In this document: in pieces, positions 8,192-17,100 of the stretch
How the letters are laid out: every line of letters begins with the position of its first letter
Position numbering within the stretch: position 1 is the stretch's first letter
Source of the DNA: Streptomyces sp. SW4
Lineage (GTDB): Bacteria; Actinomycetota; Actinomycetes; Streptomycetales; Streptomycetaceae
NCBI GenBank assembly: GCA_003248315.1
Contig: QKWM01000004.1
Coordinates: forward strand, 2,477,001-2,541,000
Reading direction: 5' to 3'
DNA length: 64,000 bases
The notes under the pieces: model-generated
What the model saw: only the letters and a program-made list of their open reading frames with translations
The model's database searches: none
Told to the model about the DNA's origin: nothing
Position numbers and translations under genes: made by a program

Positions 8192-8818
8192 ATGGCCATC
8201 ACCGAAGACCTGCGCAAGACCCTGACCGACCCGACGCCGCTGTACTTCGCCGCGGGCACCGCCGACCTGGCCTGGCAGCAGGCCAAGAAGGTGCCGGTGC
8301 TGGTGGAGCAGCTGCGCGCGGAGGCGCCCGCCCGTATCGAGGCCGTGCGCAACACCGACCCCAAGGCCGTCCAGGAGAAGGCCACGGCCCGCGTCAAGGA
8401 GACGCAGGGGACCATCCAGACCAAGGTCAACGAGTTCCTCGGCTCCCTCGACACCGACCTGAAGAAGCTCGGCGAGACCGCCCAGGACCTCGCCCTGCGC
8501 GGGGTCGGCGTCGCCGCCGAGTACGCCGTCAAGGCCCGGGAGACCTACGAGAAGGTCGCCGAGCGCGGTGAGCAGACCGTGCGGACCTGGCGCGGTCAGG
8601 CCGCCGAGGGCATCGAGGACGTCGCCGAGGGCGTGGAGGAACTGGCCGTGGCCGTCGAGCCGAAGGCCGAGCCGGTCGAGGTGACGGAGGACAAGTCCGC
8701 CGGCGCCAAGTCCGCCTCCGCGAAGAAGGCCCCCGCCAGGAAGGCCCCGGCGGCGAAGAAGAGCACCACCGCCGGGACCGCCACGACCGCGAAGAAGACG
8801 ACGCCGCCCGCCAAGTGA
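8192..8818 (+). CDS. Heparin-binding-hemagglutinin (HbhA)-like coiled-coil protein
   Basis: This 208-residue protein has a long helical, coiled-coil body (about residues 5-150, rich in Ala, Glu and Lys) and a lysine/alanine-rich C-terminal tail (KKAPARKAPAAKK, ending KKTTPPAK). That is the layout of mycobacterial HbhA. In mycobacteria HbhA binds sulphated glycans and also influences lipid inclusions. In Streptomyces an intracellular or envelope structural role is more plausible than adhesion. There is no signal peptide. The basic tail could also bind nucleic acid or teichoic polymers. The start at 8192 follows a GGGAGGA ribosome-binding site. Confidence 0.8.
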   Translation: MAITEDLRKTLTDPTPLYFAAGTADLAWQQAKKVPVLVEQLRAEAPARIEAVRNTDPKAVQEKATARVKETQGTIQTKVNEFLGSLDTDLKKLGETAQDLALRGVGVAAEYAVKARETYEKVAERGEQTVRTWRGQAAEGIEDVAEGVEELAVAVEPKAEPVEVTEDKSAGAKSASAKKAPARKAPAAKKSTTAGTATTAKKTTPPAK

Positions 8819-8930
8819 GCGCCGTCCGGGAGCGGCGGGGTGCGTCGCGGGCCGGGCACCTTTGGGGTGTCCGGCCCGTTCTCCGGGTACGGTGACCGCG
8901 TAGGGACGACCGAGTCTGGTGGTGGACGTT

Positions 8931-9272
8931 GTGCTGATGCAGGGGTTCGCGGGATTCATGTGGCTGCTGAGCGTCGCCCTGATCCTGTTCAGCGGTTTCG
9001 CGTTGTTCGACGCCGCGATCCGCCGCGAGGACGCCTATCGCGCGGCCGACAAGAAGACCAAGCCGTTCTGGCTGATCATCCTCGGGCTCGCCTTCGTGGT
9101 GAACCTGGTCTTCAACATCCTGTCGTTCCTGCCGATCATCGGTCTCATCGCCACGATCGTGTACATGGTCGACGTGCGGCCCGCGCTGCGCGGCCTGCCC
9201 GGCGGCGGTCGCAACGCCCGCCGCGGCTCCAGCAGCGACGGCCCGTACGGCCCGTGGAACGGCGGGCGCTAG
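8931..9272 (+). CDS. DUF2516-family membrane protein
   Basis: There are three hydrophobic segments (GFMWLLSVALILFSGFALF; PFWLIILGLAFVVNLVF; LPIIGLIATIVYMV) with the conserved RREDAYRAADKKTKPFWLI loop of DUF2516, and a Gly/Arg/Ser-rich tail. Several GTG codons (8919, 8922, 8931) and an ATG (8937) are possible starts. I chose 8931 because a GGTGG lies just upstream and homologues begin close to LMQGF. The function is unknown. The gene follows the HbhA-like gene with about 110 bp between them. Confidence 0.85.
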   Translation: MLMQGFAGFMWLLSVALILFSGFALFDAAIRREDAYRAADKKTKPFWLIILGLAFVVNLVFNILSFLPIIGLIATIVYMVDVRPALRGLPGGGRNARRGSSSDGPYGPWNGGR

Positions 9273-9398
9273 CCGCACGGCAACGGCGAAGGGCGGCGCC
9301 GCCGCCCTCGTCCCGTCGGACCGAGCCCGTCAGCTCCCGTCGCACCGAGGCCGATCAGCGGTCCGTCACGCCGAACGGCTCAGCGGCTCGGCGGTCCG

Positions 9399-10837
9399 TC
9401 ACGCCGAGCGGTCCAGCAGCAGGACCGCCACGTCGTCCGCCAGCTCGCCGCCGTTGAGCCTGCGCACCTCGTTCACCGCCGCCTGCAGCAGCGTCTCCCC
9501 GCGCAGCCCCTCCGCGAACTGCCGGCGGACCATCTCCACCATGCCGTCCTGGCCGAGCCGCTCCCGGCCCTCGCCGACGTGGCCCTCGATCAGGCCGTCG
9601 GTGTAGAGCATCAGGCTCCACTCGGCCCCCAGCTCCACCTGCATCCGGGCCAGCGGGCACCGGGCAGCAGGCCGAGCGCGGGGCCGTTGTTGTCGTACGG
9701 CAGCAGGCGGGCCGGCCGGCCGGGCGCGGCGACCAGCGGCGCCGGATGGCCCGCCAGGCACAGCCCGGCACGGCGGCCGTCCGGCGCGATGTCCACCGTG
9801 CACAGCGTGGCGAAGATCTCGTCGTCCGCCCGCTCGTGCTCCAGCACCTGCTGCAGCGTGCCGAGCAGCTGGTCGCCGCAGAGCCCGGCCAGGGTCAGCG
9901 CCCGCCAGGCGATGCGCAGCTCCACGCCGAGCGCCGCCTCGTCCGGGCCGTGGCCGCAGACGTCGCCGATCATGGCGTGCACGGTGCCGTCGGGGGTGCG
10001 CACGACGTCGTAGAAGTCACCGCCGAGCAGTGCGCGCGAGCGGCCGGGGCGGTAGCGGGCGGCGAACCGCAGCGAGGAGCCGTCCAGCAGCGGGGTCGGC
10101 AGCAGGCCGCGCTCCAGCCGCCGGTTCTCCTGGGCGCGCAGCCGGCCCTCGGCCAGCCGCCGCTCGGCCGACTCCGAGCGTTTGCGCTCGACGGCGTAGC
10201 GGATCGCGCGGCTCAGCAGCCGGCCGTCCAGCTCGTCGCGGAACAGGTAGTCCTGCGCGCCGACGGCCACGGCCTCCGCGCCGCGCTCGGCGTCGGTCGA
10301 CGCGGTGAGCGCGAGGACCGCGTGCCGGGGCGCCAGCTCCAGCACGTGCTTGAGCACCGCCAGCTCGTCGTCGCTGCCGTCGTCGGAGCGGCCCGGCGCC
10401 GGCAGGGCGAGGTCCAGCAGGATGCAGTGGACGTCGTCGGTCAGCAGCCGCTCGGCCTCGGTGAGGTTGCGGGCGGTGCGGACGCGGATCGGCTTGCCGG
10501 CCTGGTCGAGCAGGTCGGGCACGATCGGCGAGCCGCCCGGGTCGTCCTCGATGAGCAGCAGCGTCAGGTTGGTCGGCGGCTGGGTGTTCTCGCGGCTGTC
10601 CGTGGTCTTCTCGCGGTGGTCGCTGGTGGTGCCGCGGTCGCCGGTGGCGCTCTCGCGGCCGTCGGTCGTGATCGCGCGCTGGTCCGTGGTGGCCGCGCGC
10701 CGGTCCGTGGTGTCCTCGACCGGGTTCCTGCCGAGCGGGGCCTGTTCCTTGGAAGGGCCGCCGCCCGGGGCCGCGGCCCGCGCCTGACCACTCTCCACGG
10801 CCGGGATCGCTCTCTGCCGCGGTACGGGTACGGGCAT
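9399..10837 (-). CDS. Response-regulator receiver plus PP2C/SpoIIE phosphatase
   Basis: After a variable N-terminus, a receiver domain (LTLLLIEDDPGGSP; phospho-acceptor Asp in CILLDLALP; Lys replaced in YLFRDELDG) is followed by a helical linker and a SpoIIE-type PPM phosphatase (LLGGDFYDVV, MIGDVCGHGPDEAALG, CLAGHPAPLV, LYTDGLIE, ADDVAVLLLDRSA). The metal-binding aspartates are present. Such proteins dephosphorylate anti-sigma-factor antagonists in partner-switching stress pathways. A frameshift near 9650 separates the last 85 residues. The start at 10837 follows AGGGAAGGAA. A repetitive linker of six TTDxRxx-like heptads lies before the receiver (about 10590-10718). Confidence 0.88.
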
Positions 10838-11278
10838 CGTCTTGGGTTCCTTCCCTCCCCCCGAGGGCATGGCGGGGCGAGGGACCTCGACCCACCGACG
10901 GGGACCATAGCGGGTGTCGGCGGCGCAGCGGAATGGTCCAGAACACTCGGCTCGGCCGTCCGCCGCTGTCATATGCCGCGTTCCGTACCGCAGTTGGACA
11001 CCGCGGCCGGCCTGCGGGGATGACGAACGTCACGTCTCGCGGAGGTTCGGTGAAGGGCGTGTGCGCAGCAGGCGTGGAGTGCGTCACGTGGCGGGGGTCA
11101 CGGGGGGCAGGGGGCACGGGGGCGGAGTTCACGGGGGCAGGGGGCGGCGGCAGGCGGCGGGCGGCAGGAGGCCGGAGGCCGGGGAGCCGGGGGCGCCCCT
11201 CCGCGTCCCCGTGGCGCGCGTCACGGGTGGGTGTGCCCGCGGCCGGGTGTGTTTGCGGCCGGGTGTGTCCGCGGCCGG
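10838..11278. other. Intergenic region, no gene seen
   Basis: These 441 bases separate two reverse-strand genes. Open frames here have no coding signature. They contain a 12-bp near-palindrome TGACGAACGTCA (11021-11032), presumably in the promoter region of the receiver-SpoIIE gene, and GC-rich low-complexity DNA with a CGGCCGGGTGTG motif repeated three times just after the NlpC/P60 stop (11225-11280). Confidence 0.6.
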
Positions 11279-12364
11279 TCATCCCTCCGGCCGGACCACT
11301 CCGAGGATCGGCATCGTCCCCGCGCCCGCGACGGTCACCGACCGGCCCGGCCGCGGGGCGTGGACGACCTTGCCGTCGCCGACGTACAGGCCGACGTGGC
11401 TGGCGTCCTCGAAGTAGATGATCAGGTCGCCGGGCCGCATGTCCTTCATCTCGACGCGCCGCAACTGCCTCCACTGGGCCTGCGAGGTGCGCGGGATGCC
11501 CTGCCCGGCCGCGGCCCAGGCCTGGGAGGTCAGTCCGGAGCAGTCGTACGCCTTCGGCCCCTCGGCTCCCCACTGGTACGGCTTGCCGATCTGCGCGGTG
11601 GCGTACGCCACGGCCCTGCGGCCCCGCTCGGTCGCCTCGCCCGTGACCCCCTCCAGCGCGCCCGAGCCGAGCCAGGCGGCCTGGGCCTCGGCCTGGGCCT
11701 GCCGCTCCAGCCGGTCCAGGCGCTCCCGCTCCTCCTTCTCCAGCTCGGACTCCAGCTTCTCGGCCGCCGCGATCTGCTTCTCGATCTTCTTCTGGGCCGC
11801 GGCCTTCTTCTTGCGGTTCGCCTCCAGCTTCTTCCACTGGGCGTCGGCGTCGGCGGCGTACGTCTTCAAGTCCTGCTGGGTGCGGGACAGTTCGTCGAGC
11901 AGGCCCTTGGCGCCGCGCTGGCCCTGGCGCACCCGGCCGGTGTTGTCGAGGAACTCCCCGGGGTCGTCGCTGAGCAGGAGCCTGGCCTCGTCCGGCAGCC
12001 CGCCCGTGCGGTACTGGGCGCGGGCCGCGGCGCCGGCCCGGTCCTGGAGCCGGTCCAGCTTCTTCTGCCCCTCGGCGATCTTCTCGGTCAGCTCCGCGAG
12101 CTCGGCGGACTGCTTGTCGGCCTTCTCCTCGGCGGCGTTGTACTCGTCGGTGGCGACGGCGGCGGCGCGGTAGAGATTGTCGAGCTTCTCGCGCACGGCC
12201 TCCAGGTCCCGGCCGGGTGCGGCCGGGGGCGTCGCCGACCGGGAGGGGGACGGGTCCGGTGACGGGTCCGGGGCCGCGAACGCCGTGCCCGGTGCCGCCA
12301 GCACGGTGGCCGCGCAGACCACGGCCACGGCCGCAGTGATCAGACCACGCTTGCCCGTCCCCAT
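11279..12364 (-). CDS. Secreted NlpC/P60 peptidoglycan endopeptidase
   Basis: This intact 361-residue protein has a Sec signal peptide (residues 1-30, ending GTAFAAPD), a Pro/Ser linker, a long coiled coil (about 50-210, rich in Glu, Lys and Gln) and a C-terminal NlpC/P60 domain. The catalytic Cys is in YDCSGLTSQAW (about residue 276) and the His in DASHVGLYVGDG (about 321). The coiled coil plus NlpC/P60 layout matches RipA-like enzymes that cleave D-Glu-mDAP bonds during growth, septation or germination. No c-di-AMP (ydaO-type) riboswitch is recognisable upstream, although several Streptomyces wall hydrolases have one. Confidence 0.93.
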   Translation of the reverse strand: MGTGKRGLITAAVAVVCAATVLAAPGTAFAAPDPSPDPSPSRSATPPAAPGRDLEAVREKLDNLYRAAAVATDEYNAAEEKADKQSAELAELTEKIAEGQKKLDRLQDRAGAAARAQYRTGGLPDEARLLLSDDPGEFLDNTGRVRQGQRGAKGLLDELSRTQQDLKTYAADADAQWKKLEANRKKKAAAQKKIEKQIAAAEKLESELEKEERERLDRLERQAQAEAQAAWLGSGALEGVTGEATERGRRAVAYATAQIGKPYQWGAEGPKAYDCSGLTSQAWAAAGQGIPRTSQAQWRQLRRVEMKDMRPGDLIIYFEDASHVGLYVGDGKVVHAPRPGRSVTVAGAGTMPILGVVRPEG

Positions 12365-12579
12365 ACCTCAGCCCCAAACGCACCTGATTAACCGTCAGTA
12401 ACATCCGTTCGCTCGGGGATCGTGCCATGCCGGCGCGGAAAGCGACAGGGGTCGTCCCGACCCTCGTCCGCCCCCCCGGCACGGCGGCGTCCCGGCTGTG
12501 TGACGAACGTCGCACGGAGATCGTTCCCCGCCCGGTGCGGAGGCGGACGCTCCGCCGGCGGGGGCCGGGTGGCGGGCGG

Positions 12580-13390
12580 TCAGGTGCGGGGGGCCAACGC
12601 CGTCCAGCGCACCGTCACTTCGCCCTGGCGCCAGCGCACCGGCCCGTCCGTCACCGGCCAGTCGGCGGCCAGGTCCCGCACCGCCCGCATCCAGCGCTGG
12701 CGGGCGCCGTAGGCGGCGTAGGGCGCGGCGGTGGCCCAGGCGCGGTCGAAGTCGCGCAGGAAGGCGTGCACCGGCTCGCCGGGGACGTTGCGGTGGATGA
12801 GGGCCTTCGGGAGCCGTTCCGCCAGGTCCGAGGGGCGTTCCAGGGAGCCCAGGCGCGTCGCGAACGTGACCGTGCGCGGGCCCTCCGGGCCGAGGGCGAC
12901 CCAGACGTGCCGGCGTCCGATCTCGTCGCAGGTGCCCTCCACCAGCAGGCCGCCGCGCGAGTGCTCGCCGGCCGGGGCCAGGCGTGCGCACAGGCGCTCC
13001 CAGACGGCGGCGACCTCGCCCTCGTCGTACTGGCGCAGCACGTTCGCCGCGCGGATCAGCTGGGGGCGGCGGGGGAGGGGGATCTCGAAGCCGCCGTGGC
13101 GGAAGGTGAGGCCGTCGCGCGCGTACGGCTGGGCCGCCGTCACGCGTGCCGGGTCGATCTCGACGCCGACGACGTGGGTGCGGGGGCGACGGTGCGGAGC
13201 CGGTGCAGCAGTTCGACGGCCGTCCAGGGGGCCGCGCCGTAGCCGAGGTCCACGGCGACGGGGGTGTCGGCGCGGCGCAGTTCGTGGCCGTGGACGGCGG
13301 CGATCCAGCGGTCCATGCGGCGGAGGCGGTTGGGGTTGGTCGTGCCCGCGTGACCGTTCCCACGGGGGCGGACGGAGCGCGGGGTGTCAT
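12580..13390 (-). CDS. Class I SAM-dependent methyltransferase
   Basis: Three frames together give a continuous protein: TTNPNRLRRMDRWIAAVHGHEL, the SAM-binding motif I VAVDLGYGAAPWTAVEL, motif II VVGVEIDPARV, then FRHGGFEIPLPRRPQLIRAANVLRQYDE (each read in parts) and a long C-terminal domain. Two frameshifts are each explained by one missing base: near 13350 (GGGG read as GGG) and near 13190 (CCCC read as CCC). The start at 13390 gives MTPRAPSAPVG. The substrate is unknown. It is divergent from mshA across a repeat-rich spacer. Confidence 0.82.
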
Positions 13391-13447
13391 GCGTACGAGG
13401 GTATGCGCGGGGTTGCCTCGCCCCGCCGCCCCTTCCCGTTCCGCTCC

Positions 13448-13680
13448 GGGGGCTCTGCCCCGCGCCCCGCTCCTCAAACGCCGGAGGGGCTGGTTAACCG
13501 GGGGCTCCGCCCCGGACCCCGCTCCTCAAGCGCCGGAGGGGCTGGATTTCTCCGGAGGGGCTGGATTTCTCCGGAGGGGCTGGATTTTCGCGGCCGGCTC
13601 GGCCTGCCAGCCCGTCCGGCGTTTGAGGACGAGGCCGTTCAGGCCGAAGCGGGGGTCTGGGGGCGGCAGCCCCAGGGTCG
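13448..13680. repeat. Streptomyces GC-rich palindromic intergenic repeat cluster
   Basis: Two GGGGCTCYGCCCC mini-hairpins (13448, 13500) are each followed by CTCCTCAARCGCCGGAGGGG (13470, 13521). Two extra TTTCTCCGGAGGGGCTGG copies (about 13546-13583) come next, then an inverted copy CGTCCGGCGTTTGAGGACG near 13613. This is the familiar family of multicopy intergenic repeats in Streptomyces. The inverted copies could fold into a long structure and may act as a transcription barrier between the methyltransferase and mshA. Confidence 0.8.
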
Positions 13681-13889
13681 GGAACGGGAAGGGCGGCGGG
13701 GGCGAGATTCCGTGGCCCGCCCGACCGGGAGGGGGGTACGCACCCGAATGTCGAACGGTTGAGCGATAAGGGGTAATGATTCGGCAAAGGACGGGAAACC
13801 GGAAATGGAGCACAGCACTCCGGCGTTGCACCCCGGTGGAGGGCGCCGAGCCCTCAGGCCGGCCCGCCCGCAGCGAGGAGGAACGACAC

Positions 13890-15227
13890 GTGAGCCACTA
13901 CGCCGGCAGGCTCCAGCGTCGCTCCCCGGCGACCCCGCCGCGCCTGCGGCTGCACCGCCGCCCCCGCCGCGTCGCCATGCTCTCCGTGCACACCTCCCCG
14001 CTGCACCAGCCCGGCACCGGCGACGCCGGCGGCATGAACGTCTACATCGTGGAACTGGCGCAGCGCCTCGCCGCGATCAACATCGAGGTCGAGATCTTCA
14101 CCCGGGCCACGGCCGGCGGACTGCCGCCGTCCGTCCAGCTCGCCCCCGGCGTGCTCGTGCGGCACGTCGACGCCGGCCCCTACGAGGGCCTGGCCAAGGA
14201 GGACCTCCCGGCGCAGCTGTGCGCCTTCACGCACGGCGTGATGCAGGCCTGGGCCGGCCACCGCCCCGGCCACTACGACCTGGTCCACTCCCACTACTGG
14301 CTCTCCGGTCACGTCGGCTGGCTCGCCGCCCAGCGCTGGGGCGTCCCCCTGGTCCACGCCATGCACACCATGGCCAAGGTCAAGAACGCCAACCTGGCCG
14401 AGGGCGACACCCCCGAGCCCGCGGCCCGCGTCATCGGCGAGACCCAGGTCGTCGCCGCCTCCGACCGGCTGATCGCCAACACCGCCGAGGAGGCCGACGA
14501 GCTGGTCCGGCACTACGCCGCCGACCCGGCCCGGGTCGCCGTCGTGCACCCCGGTGTGAACCTCGACCGGTTCCGTCCCGCCGACGGCCGAGCGGCCGCC
14601 CGCGCCCGCCTCGGCCTGCCGCAGGACGCGCTGATCCCGCTCTTCGCCGGCCGCATACAGCCGCTGAAGGCCCCCGACGTGCTGCTGCGCGCGGTCGCCG
14701 TCCTGCTGGCGGAGCGCCCCGAGCTGCGCTCCCGGATCCTCGTCCCCGTCGTCGGCGGGCCGAGCGGCAGCGGGCTCGCCAAGCCGGAGGGGCTGCAGAA
14801 GCTCGCCGCCCGGCTCGGCATCGCGGACGTGGTGTGCTTCCGTCCGCCGGTCGGGCAGGAGCAGCTCGCCGACTGGTTCCGGGCCGCCTCCGTGCTGGTC
14901 ATGCCCTCGTACAGCGAGTCCTTCGGGCTGGTCGCGATAGAGGCGCAGGCGGCCGGTACGCCGGTGCTCGCCGCGTCGGTCGGCGGCCTGCCGGTCGCCG
15001 TGCGCGACGGGCACACCGGTTTCCTGGTCCAGGGGCACGACCCGGCGGCGTACGCGCGCGTGCTGCGCGACTTCGCCGACGACCCGGACCTCACGCCCCG
15101 CATGGGCGAGGCCGCGGCCCGGCACGCCCGGTCCTTCGGCTGGGACACCGCCGCCGCCGCGACGGCGGACGTCTACACGGCCGCCGTGCAGGCCCACCGC
15201 CGTCGCGTACGCTCGCACCATGGCTGA
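13890..15227 (+). CDS. mshA: D-inositol-3-phosphate glycosyltransferase (mycothiol synthesis step 1)
   Basis: This intact 445-residue GT4 glycosyltransferase has the MshA N-terminus (VAMLSVHTSPLHQPGTGDAG, GGMNVYIVELAQRL), the DLVHSHYWLSG and HAMHTMAKVKN segments, the nucleotide-sugar motif FAGRIQPLKAPD and the terminal ESFGLVAIEAQAAGTPV. It transfers GlcNAc from UDP-GlcNAc to 1-L-myo-inositol 1-phosphate, the first committed step of mycothiol synthesis. The GTG at 13890 follows a strong GAGGAGGA. It overlaps the YbjN gene by 8 bp. From memory it is the SCO4204 orthologue. The window also holds a candidate mycothiol-dependent enzyme (5938-6731). Confidence 0.96.
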   Translation: MSHYAGRLQRRSPATPPRLRLHRRPRRVAMLSVHTSPLHQPGTGDAGGMNVYIVELAQRLAAINIEVEIFTRATAGGLPPSVQLAPGVLVRHVDAGPYEGLAKEDLPAQLCAFTHGVMQAWAGHRPGHYDLVHSHYWLSGHVGWLAAQRWGVPLVHAMHTMAKVKNANLAEGDTPEPAARVIGETQVVAASDRLIANTAEEADELVRHYAADPARVAVVHPGVNLDRFRPADGRAAARARLGLPQDALIPLFAGRIQPLKAPDVLLRAVAVLLAERPELRSRILVPVVGGPSGSGLAKPEGLQKLAARLGIADVVCFRPPVGQEQLADWFRAASVLVMPSYSESFGLVAIEAQAAGTPVLAASVGGLPVAVRDGHTGFLVQGHDPAAYARVLRDFADDPDLTPRMGEAAARHARSFGWDTAAAATADVYTAAVQAHRRRVRSHHG

Positions 15228-15720
15228 CGGACAGAAGGCGGCACAGGTCCTCGAAGGCGCCCTGAAGGACGCCGGGCTGGAGTGGGAGAGCCCCGAGCCC
15301 GGCAACTACGTCGTGCAACTCCCCGGCACCCGCAAGCTGTCCACCACGGTGTCGCTGCTGCTCGGCCGCCACTCCCTCTCCCTGAACGCGTTCGTCATCC
15401 GGCACCCCGACGAGAACGAGGCCGGTGTCCACCGCTGGCTCCTGGAGCGCAACCTCAAGCTGTACGGCGTCGGTTACGCCGTCGACGGCCACGGCGACGT
15501 CTACGTCACCGCCAAGCTCCCGCTGGCCGCCGTCACCGCCGACGAGATCGACCGGCTCCTCGGCCAGGTGCTGGAGGCCGCCGACGGCGCCTTCAACACC
15601 CTTCTGGAGCTGGGGTTCGCGACGGCGATCCGCAAGGAGTACGCCTGGCGGGTCTCCCGCGGCGAGTCGACCCGCAACCTGGAGGCGTTCGAGCACCTCA
15701 CGCGGCGCTCCGCCGACTGA
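15220..15720 (+). CDS. YbjN-domain protein
   Basis: This 166-residue intact protein belongs to the YbjN family (LEGALKDAGLEWESPEPGNY, VVQLPGTRKLSTTVSLL, LNAFVIRHPDENE, LLERNLKLYGVGYAVD), a fold related to type III secretion chaperones. In actinobacteria it is conserved directly after mshA. Its role is unknown, and a chaperone-like or stress-related function is assumed. The 8-bp overlap with mshA implies translational coupling. Its last 23 bp overlap the 3' end of the convergent AraC gene. Confidence 0.9.
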   Translation: MADGQKAAQVLEGALKDAGLEWESPEPGNYVVQLPGTRKLSTTVSLLLGRHSLSLNAFVIRHPDENEAGVHRWLLERNLKLYGVGYAVDGHGDVYVTAKLPLAAVTADEIDRLLGQVLEAADGAFNTLLELGFATAIRKEYAWRVSRGESTRNLEAFEHLTRRSAD

Positions 15721-16539
15721 CCCCGGCGGGCTCAGCGGGCGCCGGCCCGGTAGCGGCCGGAGTGACGCCCACCAGCCGTTTGAACTGCCGGGTCAGATGG
15801 GCCTGGTCGTAGAAGCCGGTCTCGGCGGCCACCTCGGCCGGGGTGCGCCCGGCCAGCAGCAGACGGCGGGCCCTCTCGACGCGGCGGGACATCAGGTACT
15901 GGTGCGGGGCGATGCCGTACGCCGTGCTGAACGCCCGTACCAGATGGGCCGGGTGCGCGGGGACGAGTGCGGTCGCCTCGGTCAGGGTGAGCCCGTCCAC
16001 GATCCGCTCGTCGAGCAGCTCCCGCAGCCGCCGGGCGAGCGCCGGGTCCCTGCGCGGCACCGGGTCCGCCGTCCGGCCGGGCCGCAGGTGGGCCCGCAGC
16101 CGCTCCGCGACGAAGGTCAGCCTGCTCTCCGCCTCCAGCTCGTCGCCGGCCCGGCGAGCACCGTGTGCAGCCGGCCGACCCGCCGGCGCAGCACCGGGTC
16201 GCGCAGGTCCGGCCCGTCCACGGCGGCACCGATCAGGTCCTCGGGCAGATGGGTGGTGTCCAGGTACAGCACCCGTTTGCGGAAGCCGTCCGGGGTGGCG
16301 GGCGAGCCGTTGTGCGGGACGTGCGGCGGCAGCAGCGTCACGGTGTCGTGCGGCGTGCCGTGCTCGTGCCGGTCCAGGTCGTAGCGGACCGCGCCGGCGT
16401 CCACGATCAGCAGCGTCCAGGCGTCGTGGACGTGCATCGGGTAGGCGTACTCGGTGAAACGGGCGTGGAAGACCTCCATGACGCCCGGAACACGCGGGCG
16501 CCACGCGGTGACGGTGGACTCGTTCCGCCCAGGGGCCAT
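15698..16539 (-). CDS. AraC-family regulator with cupin-type sensor domain
   Basis: The N-terminus (FTEYAYPMHVHDAWTLLIVD, VTLLPPHVPHNG) is an AraC-binding cupin domain. After a frameshift near 16155 the C-terminal AraC double HTH follows (RAFSTAYGIAPHQYLMSRRV, RRLLLAGRTPAEVAAETGFY, DQAHLTRQFKRLVGVTP). The start at 16539 gives MAPGRNEST. Its neighbour 48 bp away on the opposite strand is a DUF2000 protein, an arrangement that suggests a dedicated regulator-target pair. The ligand is unknown. Confidence 0.87.
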
Positions 16540-16587
16540 GCAAAGAACGTACAAGACGGTGCCGCGGGGCACCGGCAGTCTCGGGGC

Positions 16588-17012
16588 ATGACCGAACAGC
16601 CCCTCCGCTTCGACACCAAGATCGCCGTCCTGCTGCGCGAGGACCTCGAGCCCTGGCAGCGCCTGAACGTCACCGCCTTCCTCGTCAGCGGCCTCGGCAC
16701 CCGGGTCCCCGAGGTGATCGGGAGCCGTACGAGGACGCCGACGGCGTCGGCTACCTGCCGATGTTCCGCCAGCCCGTGCTGGTCTTCGAGGGCACGAAGG
16801 AGACGCTGACCAAGGCCCACGCGCGCGTGCTGGCCCGCTCCCTGCCCCGTGCGGTCTTCACGTCCGACCTGTTCACCACCGGCAACGACCGCGACAACCG
16901 CGCGGCGGTACGGGCCGTGCCGACCGCGGACCTGGACCTGGTCGGGCTGGCCGTGTACGGGCCGAGGAACGCGGTGGACAAGGTGCTCAAGGGGGCACGG
17001 ATGCACCCCTGA
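16588..17012 (+). CDS. DUF2000-family protein
   Basis: The two frames joined near 16722 give a 140-residue protein: LRFDTKIAVLLREDLEPWQRLNVTAF, then PMFRQPVLVFEGTKETL and a conserved NAVDKVLKGARMHP end. DUF2000 proteins resemble peptidyl-tRNA hydrolase II folds, but no activity is established. It is divergent from the AraC gene and probably under its control. The single frameshift is consistent with one missing base near GGGAGCCGTACG. Confidence 0.82.
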
Positions 17013-17100
17013 CCGGCGGGCGGCGGTACGGCTTCCCAGTGCCGAGCCGAGCCGAGCCGGGACGGGCCGGGCCGAGCCGGGACGGGTCGGGCGGCGGGTG

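Noticed and set aside
7585..8571. XRE protein of 329 residues continuing into the HbhA-like gene
   Set aside because: The extra residues are the shifted frame of the HbhA-like coding sequence. A stop in the neighbouring frame at 8167 is more plausible.
9746..11023. Several long open frames opposite known genes (for example 425 residues here)
   Set aside because: High GC content gives long antisense open frames with Arg/Ala/Gly/Pro-rich translation and no motifs.
12365..12579. c-di-AMP (ydaO) riboswitch before the NlpC/P60 gene
   Set aside because: Several Streptomyces wall hydrolases carry one, but I do not see the conserved core here.
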